This document shows, in pieces, positions 18,462 to 27,823 of a stretch of 64,000 bases of DNA. The translations under genes and the position numbers were made by a program. The stretch comes from Beijerinckiaceae bacterium (GTDB lineage Bacteria; Pseudomonadota; Alphaproteobacteria; Rhizobiales; Beijerinckiaceae). The stretch's first letter is position 1. The number at the start of each line of letters is the position of its first letter. The stretch spans positions 434,001 through 498,000 of the forward strand of contig JAPZUD010000006.1 in the NCBI GenBank assembly GCA_027533425.1. The letters run 5' to 3'. The notes under the pieces are model-generated. The model was not told where the DNA came from, did no database searches, and was given only the letters and a program-made list of their open reading frames with translations.

Positions 18462-19559
18462 ATGATCCGTTCCTGGCTTCGCGCCTCGCTCGTCTGCGCC
18501 CTCGCCCTCGCCGCCCCGCTTGCGGCCCGGGCCCAGCAGGAACTGAAGATCTTCAACTGGTCCGATTATGTCGACCCGGCCGTACTGGACGCCTTCACCA
18601 AGGAAACCGGGATCAAGGTTGTCTACGACACGTTCGACCAGATGGAAGCGGTGGAAACCAAGCTCATGGCCGGCAAGACCGGCTATGACCTCGTGGTCGT
18701 CACGGCTTCGTTCCTGCCCCGGCATATCCCCCTGAAGCTCTACACCGAGCTGGATCGGTCGAAACTGCAGAACCTCCAGCATATGTGGCCGGAAATCACG
18801 AATCGCCTCGCCAAATACGATCCCGGCAACAAATATGCCGTCAACTACATGTGGGGCACCACCGCGATCGGCTACAACACGAAGAAGATCAAGGAGCGTC
18901 TTGGCGCCGATGCGGTGATCGACAGCTGGTCGATCGTCTTCGATCCGGAAAAGCTCAAGAAGCTTGCCTCCTGTGGCGTCCATGTGCTCGACGCGACCGA
19001 GGAAATGTTCCCGGCGGCGCTGCGCTATCTTGGTCTTGACCCGGATTCGAAGAAGGAAGCTGACCTGCGCAAGGCCGCCGACCTGCTCGCGAAGATCAAG
19101 CCAAGCATCCGCAAGTTCCATTCCTCGGAATACATCAATGCCCTGGCGAATGGCGATATCTGCCTCGCCGTCGGCTATTCGGGCGATATCCTCCAGGCCC
19201 GCAAGCGCGCCAAGGAAGCCAAGAACGGCGTCGAGGTGGCCTATGCCATCCCGAAGGAAGGCGCTCTGATGTGGTTCGACAGCTTTGTCATCCCGAATGA
19301 TGCCGGCAACAAGGACGCGGCCTACAAGTTCATCGACTTCGTCAACCGGCCGGAAATCGCCGCGAAGAACTCGAATTTCATCCAGTATGCCTCCGGCAAC
19401 CTTGCCGCGCAGAAGCATCTCGATGCCGAGATCCTCAATGATCCGGGCATCTACCCGCCGGCTGCCGTCCTGTCGCGTCTCTATACGATCACGCCCTATG
19501 ACGAGAAGACGCAGAAGGCCGTCAACCGGCTCTGGACCCGCGTGAAGACCGGCCGCTGA
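18462..19559 (+). CDS. potF: Polyamine-type ABC transporter substrate-binding protein (PotD/PotF family)
   Basis: A periplasmic binding protein for putrescine/spermidine-like substrates. The protein has 365 residues with a clear signal peptide (WLRASLVCALALAAPLAARA). The mature start ELKIFNWSDYVDPAVLDAF is the PotD/PotF hallmark. Further family segments are YDLVVVTASFLPRHI, WGTTAIGYN and KEGALMWFDSFVIPNDA. A GGAG lies upstream of the ATG. It is the first gene of a four-gene operon with an ATPase and two permeases. Putrescine preference is not proven, so the symbol is by homology. Confidence 0.92.
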   Translation: MIRSWLRASLVCALALAAPLAARAQQELKIFNWSDYVDPAVLDAFTKETGIKVVYDTFDQMEAVETKLMAGKTGYDLVVVTASFLPRHIPLKLYTELDRSKLQNLQHMWPEITNRLAKYDPGNKYAVNYMWGTTAIGYNTKKIKERLGADAVIDSWSIVFDPEKLKKLASCGVHVLDATEEMFPAALRYLGLDPDSKKEADLRKAADLLAKIKPSIRKFHSSEYINALANGDICLAVGYSGDILQARKRAKEAKNGVEVAYAIPKEGALMWFDSFVIPNDAGNKDAAYKFIDFVNRPEIAAKNSNFIQYASGNLAAQKHLDAEILNDPGIYPPAAVLSRLYTITPYDEKTQKAVNRLWTRVKTGR

Positions 19560-19568
19560 GCGCCGGAC

Positions 19569-20720
19569 ATGGCGCGAAAATCGCTCGGGAACATCCGGCG
19601 CTCCTTCGCGCCCTGGGCGGATCCGGCTGCAACCCCGCTGGTGCGTTTCGACGGTGTCACCAAGCGCTTTGGCGACATCACGGCGGTGAGCGATCTCTCG
19701 CTCACCCTCTATCCGGGCGAGTTCCACGCCCTGCTCGGCCCGTCTGGCTGCGGCAAGACCACGCTGATGCGCATGCTCGCCGGCTTCGAGCCCCTGGATT
19801 CCGGGCGGATCCTGCTGGACGGGCAGGATCTGGCCGGCATTCCGCCCCATCTCCGGCCGACCAACATGATGTTCCAGTCCTATGCGCTCTTCCCGCATAT
19901 GAGCGTCTTCGACAACATCGCCTTCGGCCTCCGGCAGCAGGGCCTTCCGCGCGAGGCGATTGCCGCGCGCGTCGCCGAGATGCTCGCGCTCGTGAAGCTT
20001 GAGGGTTTCGCCGGCCGCCGGCCCGACCAGCTGTCCGGCGGGCAGAAGCAACGCGTCGCCCTCGCGCGGGCGCTGGCGCGCCGGCCCAAGGTGCTGCTGC
20101 TGGACGAGCCTCTCGGAGCGCTCGACAGGAAACTGCGCGAGGAAACGCAATACGAGTTGATGGACCTGCAGGCCGAACTGGGCCTGACCTTCCTGATGGT
20201 CACCCATGACCAGGACGAAGCGATGGCCATGGCCGACCGGATCTCGGTCATGGAACGCGGCCGCATCGCCCAGGTCGGGGCCCCGGAGGAGATCTACGAG
20301 ATGCCGGCCAATCGCTACGTGGCCGAATTCGTAGGCGATATCAATGTGTTCGAAGGCGTTGTCGCCAGCGTCGACGGCGAGATCGTCCGCCTCGACAGCG
20401 CCGCCGGCCTGCTGATCCTTGACGACCCGGCCCCCGGCCTCGCACCCGGCCAGAAGGCCAGCCTCGCCTTGCGCCCGGAAAAGATCGACATCCTCACCGC
20501 CGAACCCGACGGGCCCGGCAACAAGGCGGCCGGGGAAATCTGGGATATCGGCTATCTCGGTGATTTCACCATGGTTCAGGTCAAGCTGGACGGCGAAGCC
20601 GGGCAGCTCGTCAAGGTCGCGCTGCCCAATCGCAGCCGCAAGACCGAAACCCCGATCGCCTGGGATGACCGGGTCTGGCTTTCCTGGGATGTCGAGGCCG
20701 GCATCCTGCTGCGCGGCTAG
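19569..20720 (+). CDS. potG: Polyamine-type ABC transporter ATP-binding protein
   Basis: The energising subunit of the importer has 383 residues. Walker A is GPSGCGKTT, the signature LSGGQKQR, Walker B VLLLDEP and the switch His lies in VTHDQDEA. A C-terminal TOBE-type domain (about 275-383, LALRPEKIDI) is typical of PotA/PotG. An N-terminal extension of about 25 residues precedes the domain. It is nine bases after the binding-protein gene and five bases before the first permease gene. Confidence 0.94.
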   Translation: MARKSLGNIRRSFAPWADPAATPLVRFDGVTKRFGDITAVSDLSLTLYPGEFHALLGPSGCGKTTLMRMLAGFEPLDSGRILLDGQDLAGIPPHLRPTNMMFQSYALFPHMSVFDNIAFGLRQQGLPREAIAARVAEMLALVKLEGFAGRRPDQLSGGQKQRVALARALARRPKVLLLDEPLGALDRKLREETQYELMDLQAELGLTFLMVTHDQDEAMAMADRISVMERGRIAQVGAPEEIYEMPANRYVAEFVGDINVFEGVVASVDGEIVRLDSAAGLLILDDPAPGLAPGQKASLALRPEKIDILTAEPDGPGNKAAGEIWDIGYLGDFTMVQVKLDGEAGQLVKVALPNRSRKTETPIAWDDRVWLSWDVEAGILLRG

Positions 20721-20724
20721 GGCA

Positions 20725-21636
20725 ATGGCCACGGGCACCCCCCTCCCCGGACGGGGCTGGCCGGCGCCGCGCTGGCTCGTCGTGGCGCTGCCCTATGCCT
20801 GGCTGCTCGCCTTCTTCCTTCTGCCCTTCCTGATCGTCCTGCGGATCGCCCTGTCGGACACGGCCCGCGCCCTCCCGCCCTATGCCCCGCACTGGACCGG
20901 CTGGGGCGAGGCGTGGAATTTCCTGCAGGCACTCGATCTCGAGAGCTTCGCGACCCTGCTGGGTGACAGCCTTTATCTGGACGCCTATCTCTCCTCGCTG
21001 CGGATCGCGGCCACCGCCACGCTGATCGCGCTGCTGATCGCCTTCCCGCTCGCCTATGCCATGGCCTCCGCACCGCGGCGCTGGCAGCCGGCCCTGCTGA
21101 TCCTCGTCATCCTGCCCTTCTGGACCTCCTTTCTGATCCGGGTCTATGCGTGGATGGCCATCCTGCGGCCGGAAGGCGTGCTCGATGCCCTTCTCCGGAG
21201 CCTCGGCCTGATCGACCAACCGCTGGCGCTGATGAATACCGAAACGGCCGTGTTGATCGGCATGGTCTATTCCTACCTGCCCTTCATGGTCCTGCCGATC
21301 TACACTTCGCTGGAAAAGCTGGACCGCAGCCTGCTCGAGGCCGCAGCCGATCTCGGCGCCACGCCGTTCCGGCGCTTCGTCTCGATCGTGATTCCGCTCG
21401 CCCGGCCGGGCATCTATGCCGGATGCTTCCTCGTCTTCGTGCCGGCCATCGGGGAATTCGTCATCCCCGACCTGCTCGGCGGCCCGGAAACCCTGATGAT
21501 CGGCAAGGTGCTCTGGACGGAATTCTTCTCGAACCGCGACTGGCCCCTCGCCTCGGCCGTGGCGATCCTGCTCCTGCTGATCCTGGCCGTTCCGCTGCTG
21601 GCCTACCAGCGTTTCGCGCGGAAGGAGGCAGCATGA
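20725..21636 (+). CDS. potH: Polyamine-type ABC transporter permease (PotH/PotB-like)
   Basis: An inner-membrane permease of 303 residues with about six transmembrane helices, starting near WLVVALPYAWLLAFFLLPFLIV. The ATPase-contacting EAA loop reads LLEAAADLGATPFRRFVSIVIPLARPG. The start after the potG stop excludes a longer upstream frame that lies within potG. The stop overlaps the next ATG (ATGA). Confidence 0.93.
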   Translation: MATGTPLPGRGWPAPRWLVVALPYAWLLAFFLLPFLIVLRIALSDTARALPPYAPHWTGWGEAWNFLQALDLESFATLLGDSLYLDAYLSSLRIAATATLIALLIAFPLAYAMASAPRRWQPALLILVILPFWTSFLIRVYAWMAILRPEGVLDALLRSLGLIDQPLALMNTETAVLIGMVYSYLPFMVLPIYTSLEKLDRSLLEAAADLGATPFRRFVSIVIPLARPGIYAGCFLVFVPAIGEFVIPDLLGGPETLMIGKVLWTEFFSNRDWPLASAVAILLLLILAVPLLAYQRFARKEAA

Positions 21637-22421
21637 ATCGGCTCCGCGCCCCGCATCTCCTTGCCCTCGTCTTCGGCATCGCCTTCCTCTACCTGCCGAT
21701 CCTCGTGCTGGTACTCTATTCCTTCAATGCCTCGCGGCTGGTGACCGTCTGGGGCGGGTTCTCCACCCGCTGGTATGCGGCCCTGTTGCAGAACCAGGCC
21801 CTGCTCGATGCGGCCTGGCTCTCCCTGAAAGTGGCGCTCGTCTCGGCCAGCCTCGCCACGATCCTCGGCCTGCTCTCCGCGCTGGCGCTGGCCCGGTCCG
21901 GGCGTTTTGCCGGCCGCACGCTCTTTGCAGGCATGATTGCCGCGCCCCTCGTCATGCCGGAGGTGATCACCGGCCTGGCCCTTCTCCTGCTGTTTGTCGG
22001 GATGGATGCCGAACGCGGCTTCTGGACCGTGACGATCGCCCATGTCACCCTTACGGCCTGTTTCGCGACCATCGTCATCCAGTCCCGGCTCGTCATGCTC
22101 GACCGCAGCCTCGAGGAAGCCGCCCAGGACCTTGGCGCAACCCCGCTCCGCGTCTTTTTTGCCATCACCCTGCCGATGATCGCCCCGGCCATCCTCGCGG
22201 GCTGGCTGCTGGCCTTCACGCTCTCGCTCGACGATCTCGTCCTCGCCTCCTTCACCTCCGGCCCAGGCTCGACAACGCTGCCGATGCGGATTTATTCCTC
22301 TGTCCGGCTTGGCGTGACGCCGGAGATCAACGCCGCCTCGACATTGCTCATCACGCTGGTCGCCACAGTTGTGGTGCTTGCCTCGCTGCTGATCAAGCGC
22401 GATGCTCTGGCCCGCACGTGA
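21633..22421 (+). CDS. potI: Polyamine-type ABC transporter permease (PotI/PotC-like)
   Basis: The second permease of the importer has 262 residues and about six transmembrane segments (HLLALVFGIAFLYLPILVLVLYSF first). The EAA loop is LEEAAQDLGATPLRVFFAITLPMIAP, and SLDDLVLASFTSGPGSTTLP is characteristic of PotC/PotI. The ATG has AAGGAGG nearby and overlaps the potH stop by four bases. Confidence 0.93.
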   Translation: MNRLRAPHLLALVFGIAFLYLPILVLVLYSFNASRLVTVWGGFSTRWYAALLQNQALLDAAWLSLKVALVSASLATILGLLSALALARSGRFAGRTLFAGMIAAPLVMPEVITGLALLLLFVGMDAERGFWTVTIAHVTLTACFATIVIQSRLVMLDRSLEEAAQDLGATPLRVFFAITLPMIAPAILAGWLLAFTLSLDDLVLASFTSGPGSTTLPMRIYSSVRLGVTPEINAASTLLITLVATVVVLASLLIKRDALART

Positions 22422-22446
22422 CCTCTCGCCCCATGAGCGCCGCCGG

Positions 22447-22836
22447 ATGCCGCTTCTGACCCCCCTCGTCTTCTGGCTGCTCGCCGCCCTCACGCTGAAA
22501 CATTTCCTGGCCGATTTCGTCCTCCAGAACCGCTGGATGGCCTCGGGCAAGGAAGCGCAATCCGGCTGGACCCTGCCGCTCGCCTGCCATGCCGGCCTCC
22601 ATGGCCTCGGCACGACCCTGATCGCCATCGCCTTCGTTCCGGAGGGTTGGTGGCTGGGCCTGGCGGATTTGATCATCCATGCCGCGATCGACCGGGCGAA
22701 GGCGCTTGTCGGGCGGCACTTCCGTCTCGAACCCGAAGCCCCGGCCTACTGGTGGCTGTTCGGCTTCGACCAGTTTCTCCACCAGGTGACGAACCTGCTG
22801 CTCGGCGCGGCCATGATCTGGCTAATGGTCAACTGA
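22447..22836 (+). CDS. DUF3307 family membrane protein
   Basis: A 129-residue integral membrane protein with about four hydrophobic segments. The motifs LKHFLADFVLQNRWM and the later HAAIDRAKAL and FDQFLHQVTNLL are the conserved His/Asp/Gln positions of DUF3307. Its function is unknown. The ATG at 22447 matches where the family normally begins; an ATG at 22402 overlapping potI is the alternative. It is convergent with the iron-type permease, six bases apart. Confidence 0.8.
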   Translation: MPLLTPLVFWLLAALTLKHFLADFVLQNRWMASGKEAQSGWTLPLACHAGLHGLGTTLIAIAFVPEGWWLGLADLIIHAAIDRAKALVGRHFRLEPEAPAYWWLFGFDQFLHQVTNLLLGAAMIWLMVN

Positions 22837-22842
22837 GCATGC

Positions 22843-25038
22843 TCACCGCATCTCGCCGGCGCGCCGCCGCCCGAGCTGCCGCTCGCCGATGAAGAGCTGG
22901 ATCAGGCCGATCGCCGCGATCATCAGCACGATCAACACTGACGAATACGCAATGGCGATTCCGTAATCCCCGTTGATCGCCCGGTTGATGATGAAGACCG
23001 TGGCCATCTCGTATTGCGCCGACGTGAGGAAGATCACGGCGGACACCGTAGTCATGGCCCGGACGAAGGCATAGACCAAAGCCGTGACGATAGCCGGCTT
23101 GAGCAGCGGCAGGATAACCCGGAACAGCGTCTGCACCGTGCTGGCCCGGAGCGTTGCCGAGGCTTCGTCCAGGGAGCGGTCGAGCTGGCTCATCGCCGCC
23201 ATGCCGGAACGCACACCGACTGGCAGGTTCCGGAAAATGAAGCACAGGACGAGGATGATCGCCGTCCCGGTAATCTCCACCGGCGGGAGGTTGAAGGTGA
23301 GGATATAGGCCACACCGATCACCGTGCCGGGCACGCAGAAAGTGAGCATCAGCGCGAATTCGAGGAGGGTCCGGCCCCGGAAGCTCTGCCGCGAGAGCAG
23401 CCAGGCGGCGAGCAGGCCGAGCCCTGCCGTCAGCGGCGCGGCCACCAGCGCCAGCTGCAGGGTGGTAACGAGCGAACTCCACGCCCCGCCGGAGAAGAGC
23501 AGTCCATTCGGTGTCTGCTCGATCGCGAAGGCCCGGCCGAAATGCGCAAGCGTCGGCGTCCAGTCACGGCCCCAGACCTTCACGAAGCCTCCCGCAAGCG
23601 CGAGGCAGTAGACGATCACGGTCAGCAACGCCCAGGGCAGCGCGATGGCGAAGGCGAGCCGGCGGATGCCGGCCGGCAGCGCAGCCGGGAGCCCGGCATC
23701 CCCCTTGCCCGTCATCGACACATAGGAGGCCCGCCCGATAACGCGCCTCTGGCCGAGGAAGGCCGCCAACGCGAAGGCCAGCAGGATCATGGCCAGCATC
23801 CCGGCCCGCCCGAAATCGGCCTGCGCTCCGACAACGGCAAAGAAAATTTCGGTCGAAAGGACGCCGAAGGACCCGCCGAGCAGGATCGGATTGCCGAAAT
23901 CGGCAAGGCTCTCGACGAACACGACCAGCCAGGCATTGGCGAGGCCCGGCCGCATCAGCGGCAGCGTCACTGAACTGAACGTCCGCATCGGTGAGGCCCG
24001 CAGTGTCTGCGAAGCTTCCTCGAGCGTCGGCGAAAGCCCCTGCACCACGCCGATCAGGACGAGGAAGGCCGTTGGCGTGAACGAGAAGACCTGCGCCAGC
24101 CAGACCCCGTTCATGCCATAGATCCAGCGCCCGAGATCGAGGCCGCTGACCGCCGCGACGATCTGGTTGACCAGCCCCGCGCGGCCGAAGATCAGGATCA
24201 GGCCAAGGCCGATCACGAAGGGCGGCGTGATGATCGGCAGGATCGTCAGCAGCCGCAATCCCTTGCCGAACCGGAACCCGGTCCGCGTGACGACGAGCGC
24301 GAAGCAGAGGCCCAGCACGGTGCAGGCGGTCGCCGTGCTGATGCCGAGCGCCAGCGTGTTCCACGCGACACCGCAGCTGCCCCCCTGGCCGAGGCAGGCC
24401 AGGCTCCAGATCTTCGGGCTGAAGACACGCTCGGCCAATGCCTGGCTGGCGCTCAGCCCCGCAGGAAGCGTGAAGGTCTGCGCGAAAATAGTCAGCACCG
24501 GCCAGACCGTGAAGAGCAGGATGCAGGCTGCGAGGCCCAGAACCGCCCCTGCCACGAACCGGTCGCCCCCGAACGCGCCACGCAACGCCAGCCCCTGCGC
24601 GAGCAGGGCCCCGAACCCGAGGCTGGCCAGCGTGCCGCCGAACCCCATCCCGAATTGCCGGGCCTCAAGCGCCCCGAACCATGCCGCCAGGACGGGATAG
24701 GTCCAGCCGCGAATGCCGATGAACCAGCCCTGCAGGGCGATGGCTGCAAGCCCGGCCAGACCGGCCCCGATCAGCCAGGCCCCGCGCCGCCGCCGGTCAA
24801 ACCCGGGGAGAAGCCCGGGAAGGGCAAGCAAGGCTGCCGCGATGACAGGCCAGAACCAGAAGCGGCCATGGCGGAAAGCCTGTGCCAGCGCGCTGGCGGA
24901 ATCGGCGTCATGCTCGAACAGGGCATCCGGCCGCCACAGGCCCGATCCATCCTGCAGCATATGCCAGGGCCAGGCGGCAAGGCCGGCCACCAGCAGCAGC
25001 CACCAGCCTGCGAGGATGCGCTCTCCCCGGCGCATCAT
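22843..25038 (-). CDS. Iron-type ABC transporter permease with two fused permease domains
   Basis: A 731-residue FbpB/AfuB-like permease with two binding-protein-dependent transport domains and a long hydrophobic N-terminal region (about residues 1-190). The two EAA-type loops are LEEASQTLRASPMRTFSSVTLPLMRP and LDEASATLRASTVQTLFRVILPLLKP. It imports ferric iron or a related anion/metal complex together with the binding protein encoded just upstream (nine-base gap). No ATPase gene accompanies the pair, so it must use one encoded elsewhere. Confidence 0.9.
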   Translation of the reverse strand: MMRRGERILAGWWLLLVAGLAAWPWHMLQDGSGLWRPDALFEHDADSASALAQAFRHGRFWFWPVIAAALLALPGLLPGFDRRRRGAWLIGAGLAGLAAIALQGWFIGIRGWTYPVLAAWFGALEARQFGMGFGGTLASLGFGALLAQGLALRGAFGGDRFVAGAVLGLAACILLFTVWPVLTIFAQTFTLPAGLSASQALAERVFSPKIWSLACLGQGGSCGVAWNTLALGISTATACTVLGLCFALVVTRTGFRFGKGLRLLTILPIITPPFVIGLGLILIFGRAGLVNQIVAAVSGLDLGRWIYGMNGVWLAQVFSFTPTAFLVLIGVVQGLSPTLEEASQTLRASPMRTFSSVTLPLMRPGLANAWLVVFVESLADFGNPILLGGSFGVLSTEIFFAVVGAQADFGRAGMLAMILLAFALAAFLGQRRVIGRASYVSMTGKGDAGLPAALPAGIRRLAFAIALPWALLTVIVYCLALAGGFVKVWGRDWTPTLAHFGRAFAIEQTPNGLLFSGGAWSSLVTTLQLALVAAPLTAGLGLLAAWLLSRQSFRGRTLLEFALMLTFCVPGTVIGVAYILTFNLPPVEITGTAIILVLCFIFRNLPVGVRSGMAAMSQLDRSLDEASATLRASTVQTLFRVILPLLKPAIVTALVYAFVRAMTTVSAVIFLTSAQYEMATVFIINRAINGDYGIAIAYSSVLIVLMIAAIGLIQLFIGERQLGRRRAGEMR

Positions 25039-25047
25039 GCAGCGGGA

Positions 25048-26148
25048 TTACTGGCCGACCGGGCGCGACCCGATCTCGCGATCCCAGCGGGCGAGGATCT
25101 CGCGGCGTTTGGCAGCCGCCCCGAAGGTCTTGAAATCATAGTCGATCAGCTTGAGCTTCGCCGTATCGGGGATCCGGTCATCCGGCTTGGCCCCTTTATG
25201 CGCGGGAATGTGGAACTGCCCGATCGAGGCCGAGATATCCTGCGCCGCCGCGGTGAGATACCAGTCGTAGAAGCGCTTCGCCGCCGCCTCGTTCCGGCTG
25301 CCCTTGATCAGCGACATCCCCGCCACCTCGTAGCTCGTCCCCTCGGCCGGGAACACGATATCAATCGGGAAGCCGCGCGCCTTGTCGGTGGGAATGTCGA
25401 AATTGAAGCCGATCGACACCCCGCTCTCGCCCTGCGCCACTGCTTTCTGCGGCGCCGAACCCGACCGGGTATAGGAGTTCACATTCGGATGCATCTTGCC
25501 GAGGAAGGCAAAGGCCTGATCCTCGCCCATCAACTGCACCAGCCCGGCAACAATCGTATAGGCCGTCGAGGAGGAATTCGGATTCGGCATCTGGATCTCT
25601 CCCTTGAGCTTGGGATCCAGCAGGTCGTTCCAGTTCTTCGGCGGCGCGAAGCCCTTCTTCGTTGCCACAGCGCTGTTATGCACCAGCCCGATGATCCCGG
25701 AGGACACGCCCACCGTGAATCCGTTGGCCTGCTCATGGGCCCGAACGGCCCAGGGATGCAGGTCCTTCATGTTCGGCGAGGCATATCTGGCAAGCAGGCC
25801 CTCCTCGGCCGCGGCCATATGCGCCTCGACTGACCCCCCGAACCAGATATCGGTGCGTGGATTCTGCGCTTCAGCCCGGATCTGCGCGAGGATCTCGCCG
25901 CCGGATTTCCGCGCCATATTGACCTTGATCCCGGTATCTCGCTGGAATGCCGCGACAATCGCCTCGCACCATTCCGCTACCGGCGCGCAGAGGATATTGA
26001 CCTGCTGCGCGGCTGCCGGCACCTGCCCGGCCAGCACGAGAAGGGCTGCGCCGGCGATTTTCCCGATGACACTCCTGTTGAAGAAATTCTTCCCGATCCC
26101 CGGCTTGCCCCTGAAATGGCGCGCGATCACGTCTTCGGCCCTGCTCAT
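25048..26148 (-). CDS. Iron-type ABC transporter substrate-binding protein
   Basis: A periplasmic binding protein of 366 residues in the FbpA/AfuA-like group. A long basic N-terminal region of about 28 residues precedes the hydrophobic signal segment (IGKIAGAALLVLAGQVPAAA). Mature motifs are VNILCAPVAEWCEAIVAAF, TDIWFGGSVEAHMAAAEEGLL, NSSSTAYTIVAGL and SYEVAGMSLIKGSRN. Two Cys in ILCAPVAEWC could form a disulfide. Substrate is inferred from the permease type; some relatives bind other ligands. A GAGAGAG-type binding site precedes the ATG. Confidence 0.87.
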   Translation of the reverse strand: MSRAEDVIARHFRGKPGIGKNFFNRSVIGKIAGAALLVLAGQVPAAAQQVNILCAPVAEWCEAIVAAFQRDTGIKVNMARKSGGEILAQIRAEAQNPRTDIWFGGSVEAHMAAAEEGLLARYASPNMKDLHPWAVRAHEQANGFTVGVSSGIIGLVHNSAVATKKGFAPPKNWNDLLDPKLKGEIQMPNPNSSSTAYTIVAGLVQLMGEDQAFAFLGKMHPNVNSYTRSGSAPQKAVAQGESGVSIGFNFDIPTDKARGFPIDIVFPAEGTSYEVAGMSLIKGSRNEAAAKRFYDWYLTAAAQDISASIGQFHIPAHKGAKPDDRIPDTAKLKLIDYDFKTFGAAAKRREILARWDREIGSRPVGQ

Positions 26149-26894
26149 CCTAGCTCTCTCCTCTCGAACCCGGATCCCCGGCCTGGTCGACCCCTTCCGG
26201 CACCCGTCGGCCATCCGGCGCGTCACCTGACGGTCCGGCATCCCGTCGCCGGCCAAATTCACGCCGAAACCCCTGCATGACCAGCGTGCGAAATCGGGCC
26301 TTACCGCGTCAAGGCCTTTATCTTGCTGGCAAAGCGGAATCCTCATTTCGCAGTCTGGCCAGACTGACAAACCGCCATCGCGCCCGTGTCGCACCCGCCC
26401 GGCCACGAGCCGTCCGGCGGGGTGTTACCTTCGCCGCGCACGACGCGCGGATGCAAGCGCCCGAGACCGGACGCCGCTGGACGTTTACGGACGCAAAATC
26501 ATTGATTTATCGAGATTTTCCAGACGTTTACGGACAATTTCGGACGTCTGTGGAGGGGAAAGTGGTGCCCCGTGTTGAATAAAGATGCGAACATTTATGT
26601 AATTGATATTACGAGATAAAGTTTTGGCTTCTTCCATGGCGCCAGTTTGGTTCCTCTTCTGGGAACCAAACCACCGTTGAAGTCGAGGGGCCTTTGGTCA
26701 GGTTAGCGCCCCCTTTGCGGTCGCTCGGGGCGATTCCCGCGCGCCCCAAAAGCTGCCAATGGCAAATGCCTGCAAGGCGAAAACCTCAGCTGTCGTCACG
26801 CAAAGGGGTTCGGCACGAACATCTCACGCCTTTGCTGTCCGGGTTCGTGCAGAGCGCCTTCCTTGCCAGGTTTCATCCGCGACACGGCGCAGTT
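26149..26894. other. Gene-poor intergenic region with short repeats and a hairpin
   Basis: No convincing gene is present in these 746 bases. A 13-base direct repeat GACGTTTACGGAC occurs at 26480-26492 and 26523-26535. A perfect ten-base-pair inverted repeat with a seven-base loop lies at 26645-26671 (GTTTGGTTCC / GGAACCAAAC). The stretch around 26500-26630 is AT-richer than its surroundings. An open frame at 26277-26582 has no recognisable features and was not called. Confidence 0.5.
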
Positions 26895-27344
26895 TCAGGA
26901 TGGGGCCGATTGCGGTGGGCCAGCGATGGCCAGTGCGATCGCAGCCAGGAGCTGGTCTTCACTGAAGGGCTTGCGCAGCATTCCCGCCGGATCCCGTGTC
27001 CTGCCGGGATGAATAGCGGATCCCGTTACAAAAAGGTGGGGTACCATCCGGTCGCGCAGGATCCTTCGGACTGCCATCGTGCCACTGCCCTCGCGCAATC
27101 CGAGATCGGCGATGATCATTTCAGGCAGCAGGCGTTCGGCCATGGAAACCGCGTCATTCTCGGTGCCGGCAATGCCGCAGACCTGATGGCCGATCTGGGA
27201 GAGCAACTCGGCGTAGAGCATCGCGATCATGGCATCATCCTCGACGACGAGGATGTTGAGGCTGCGGGCGGTATTCACCCGGCTGCAGGCGCCGCCTTCA
27301 TTGATCCAGCGATCCAGCTGGCCGTCGAACGGGGCATCCGTCAT
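26895..27344 (-). CDS. Single-domain response regulator
   Basis: A 149-residue stand-alone receiver. The acidic pair is in VVEDDAM, the phospho-acceptor Asp in IIADLGL, the Thr in LFVTGS and the Lys in LRKPFSE. There is no output domain; about 28 residues precede the fold. The ATG overlaps the dps stop (ATGA), so it is co-translated with Dps. PhyR-like and stress-related receivers look similar, but its partner kinase is unknown. Confidence 0.88.
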   Translation of the reverse strand: MTDAPFDGQLDRWINEGGACSRVNTARSLNILVVEDDAMIAMLYAELLSQIGHQVCGIAGTENDAVSMAERLLPEMIIADLGLREGSGTMAVRRILRDRMVPHLFVTGSAIHPGRTRDPAGMLRKPFSEDQLLAAIALAIAGPPQSAPS

Positions 27345-27823
27345 GCCTTTGGCGGTGAATGGGACCCGACAAGCCAGAGCTGCTGGTCGATGTTGCGCAG
27401 GATTTCCACGAACAGATCAGCGGTGCCGGCATCGCCGATCTGGGCGGCGCGTGCCGCAGCGCCGCGGACCGATTCCCCGAAAGTTGCGAGGGCACCGCAG
27501 ATCACGAAGACATGCTTCGCCTCGTCGTCAACCTGCTTGGGATAGGGCAGAAGGAAGGACCGGGACGTTGCGTTCTGGATCGTCCCTTCCGCAGCGCCGC
27601 CGAGGACACGGACCCGCTCCGCGAGCTGATCCGTGAACGCGTCAACCACCGAGGCGACAAGGTCGAACAATGTGTGCAAGCCATAGAAGGCCGGTCCCTC
27701 GATATTCCAATGGGCATGCTTGACCTGGCCTTTAAGGTCGATGGAGGCAGCCAGATGCGTATTGAGGAGCTCGACAGATTGTCGACAGATCGATTCCTCG
27801 AGTGAATTCCGGGTGACTGGCAT
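27341..27823 (-). CDS. dps: Dps ferritin-like DNA-protection protein
   Basis: A 160-residue Dps-type mini-ferritin that stores iron and protects DNA under starvation and oxidative stress. The ferroxidase residues are visible: His in KHAHWNIEG and LHTLFD, and Asp/Glu in DAFTDQLAERV. The ATG has GAGAGG upstream; the open frame continues 25 codons further, without family similarity. It is co-translated with a receiver gene and divergent from the large CheB-CheR-kinase fusion. Confidence 0.93.
   Translation of the reverse strand: MPVTRNSLEESICRQSVELLNTHLAASIDLKGQVKHAHWNIEGPAFYGLHTLFDLVASVVDAFTDQLAERVRVLGGAAEGTIQNATSRSFLLPYPKQVDDEAKHVFVICGALATFGESVRGAAARAAQIGDAGTADLFVEILRNIDQQLWLVGSHSPPKA

Noticed and set aside
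18183-20738. Long minus-strand open frame across the potF/potG region
   Set aside because: It spans an intergenic region and two clear genes on the opposite strand, with no protein-like features.
26277-26582. 101-residue open frame in the gene-poor region
   Set aside because: It is Arg-rich without domain, start context or neighbours; it overlaps the direct repeats.
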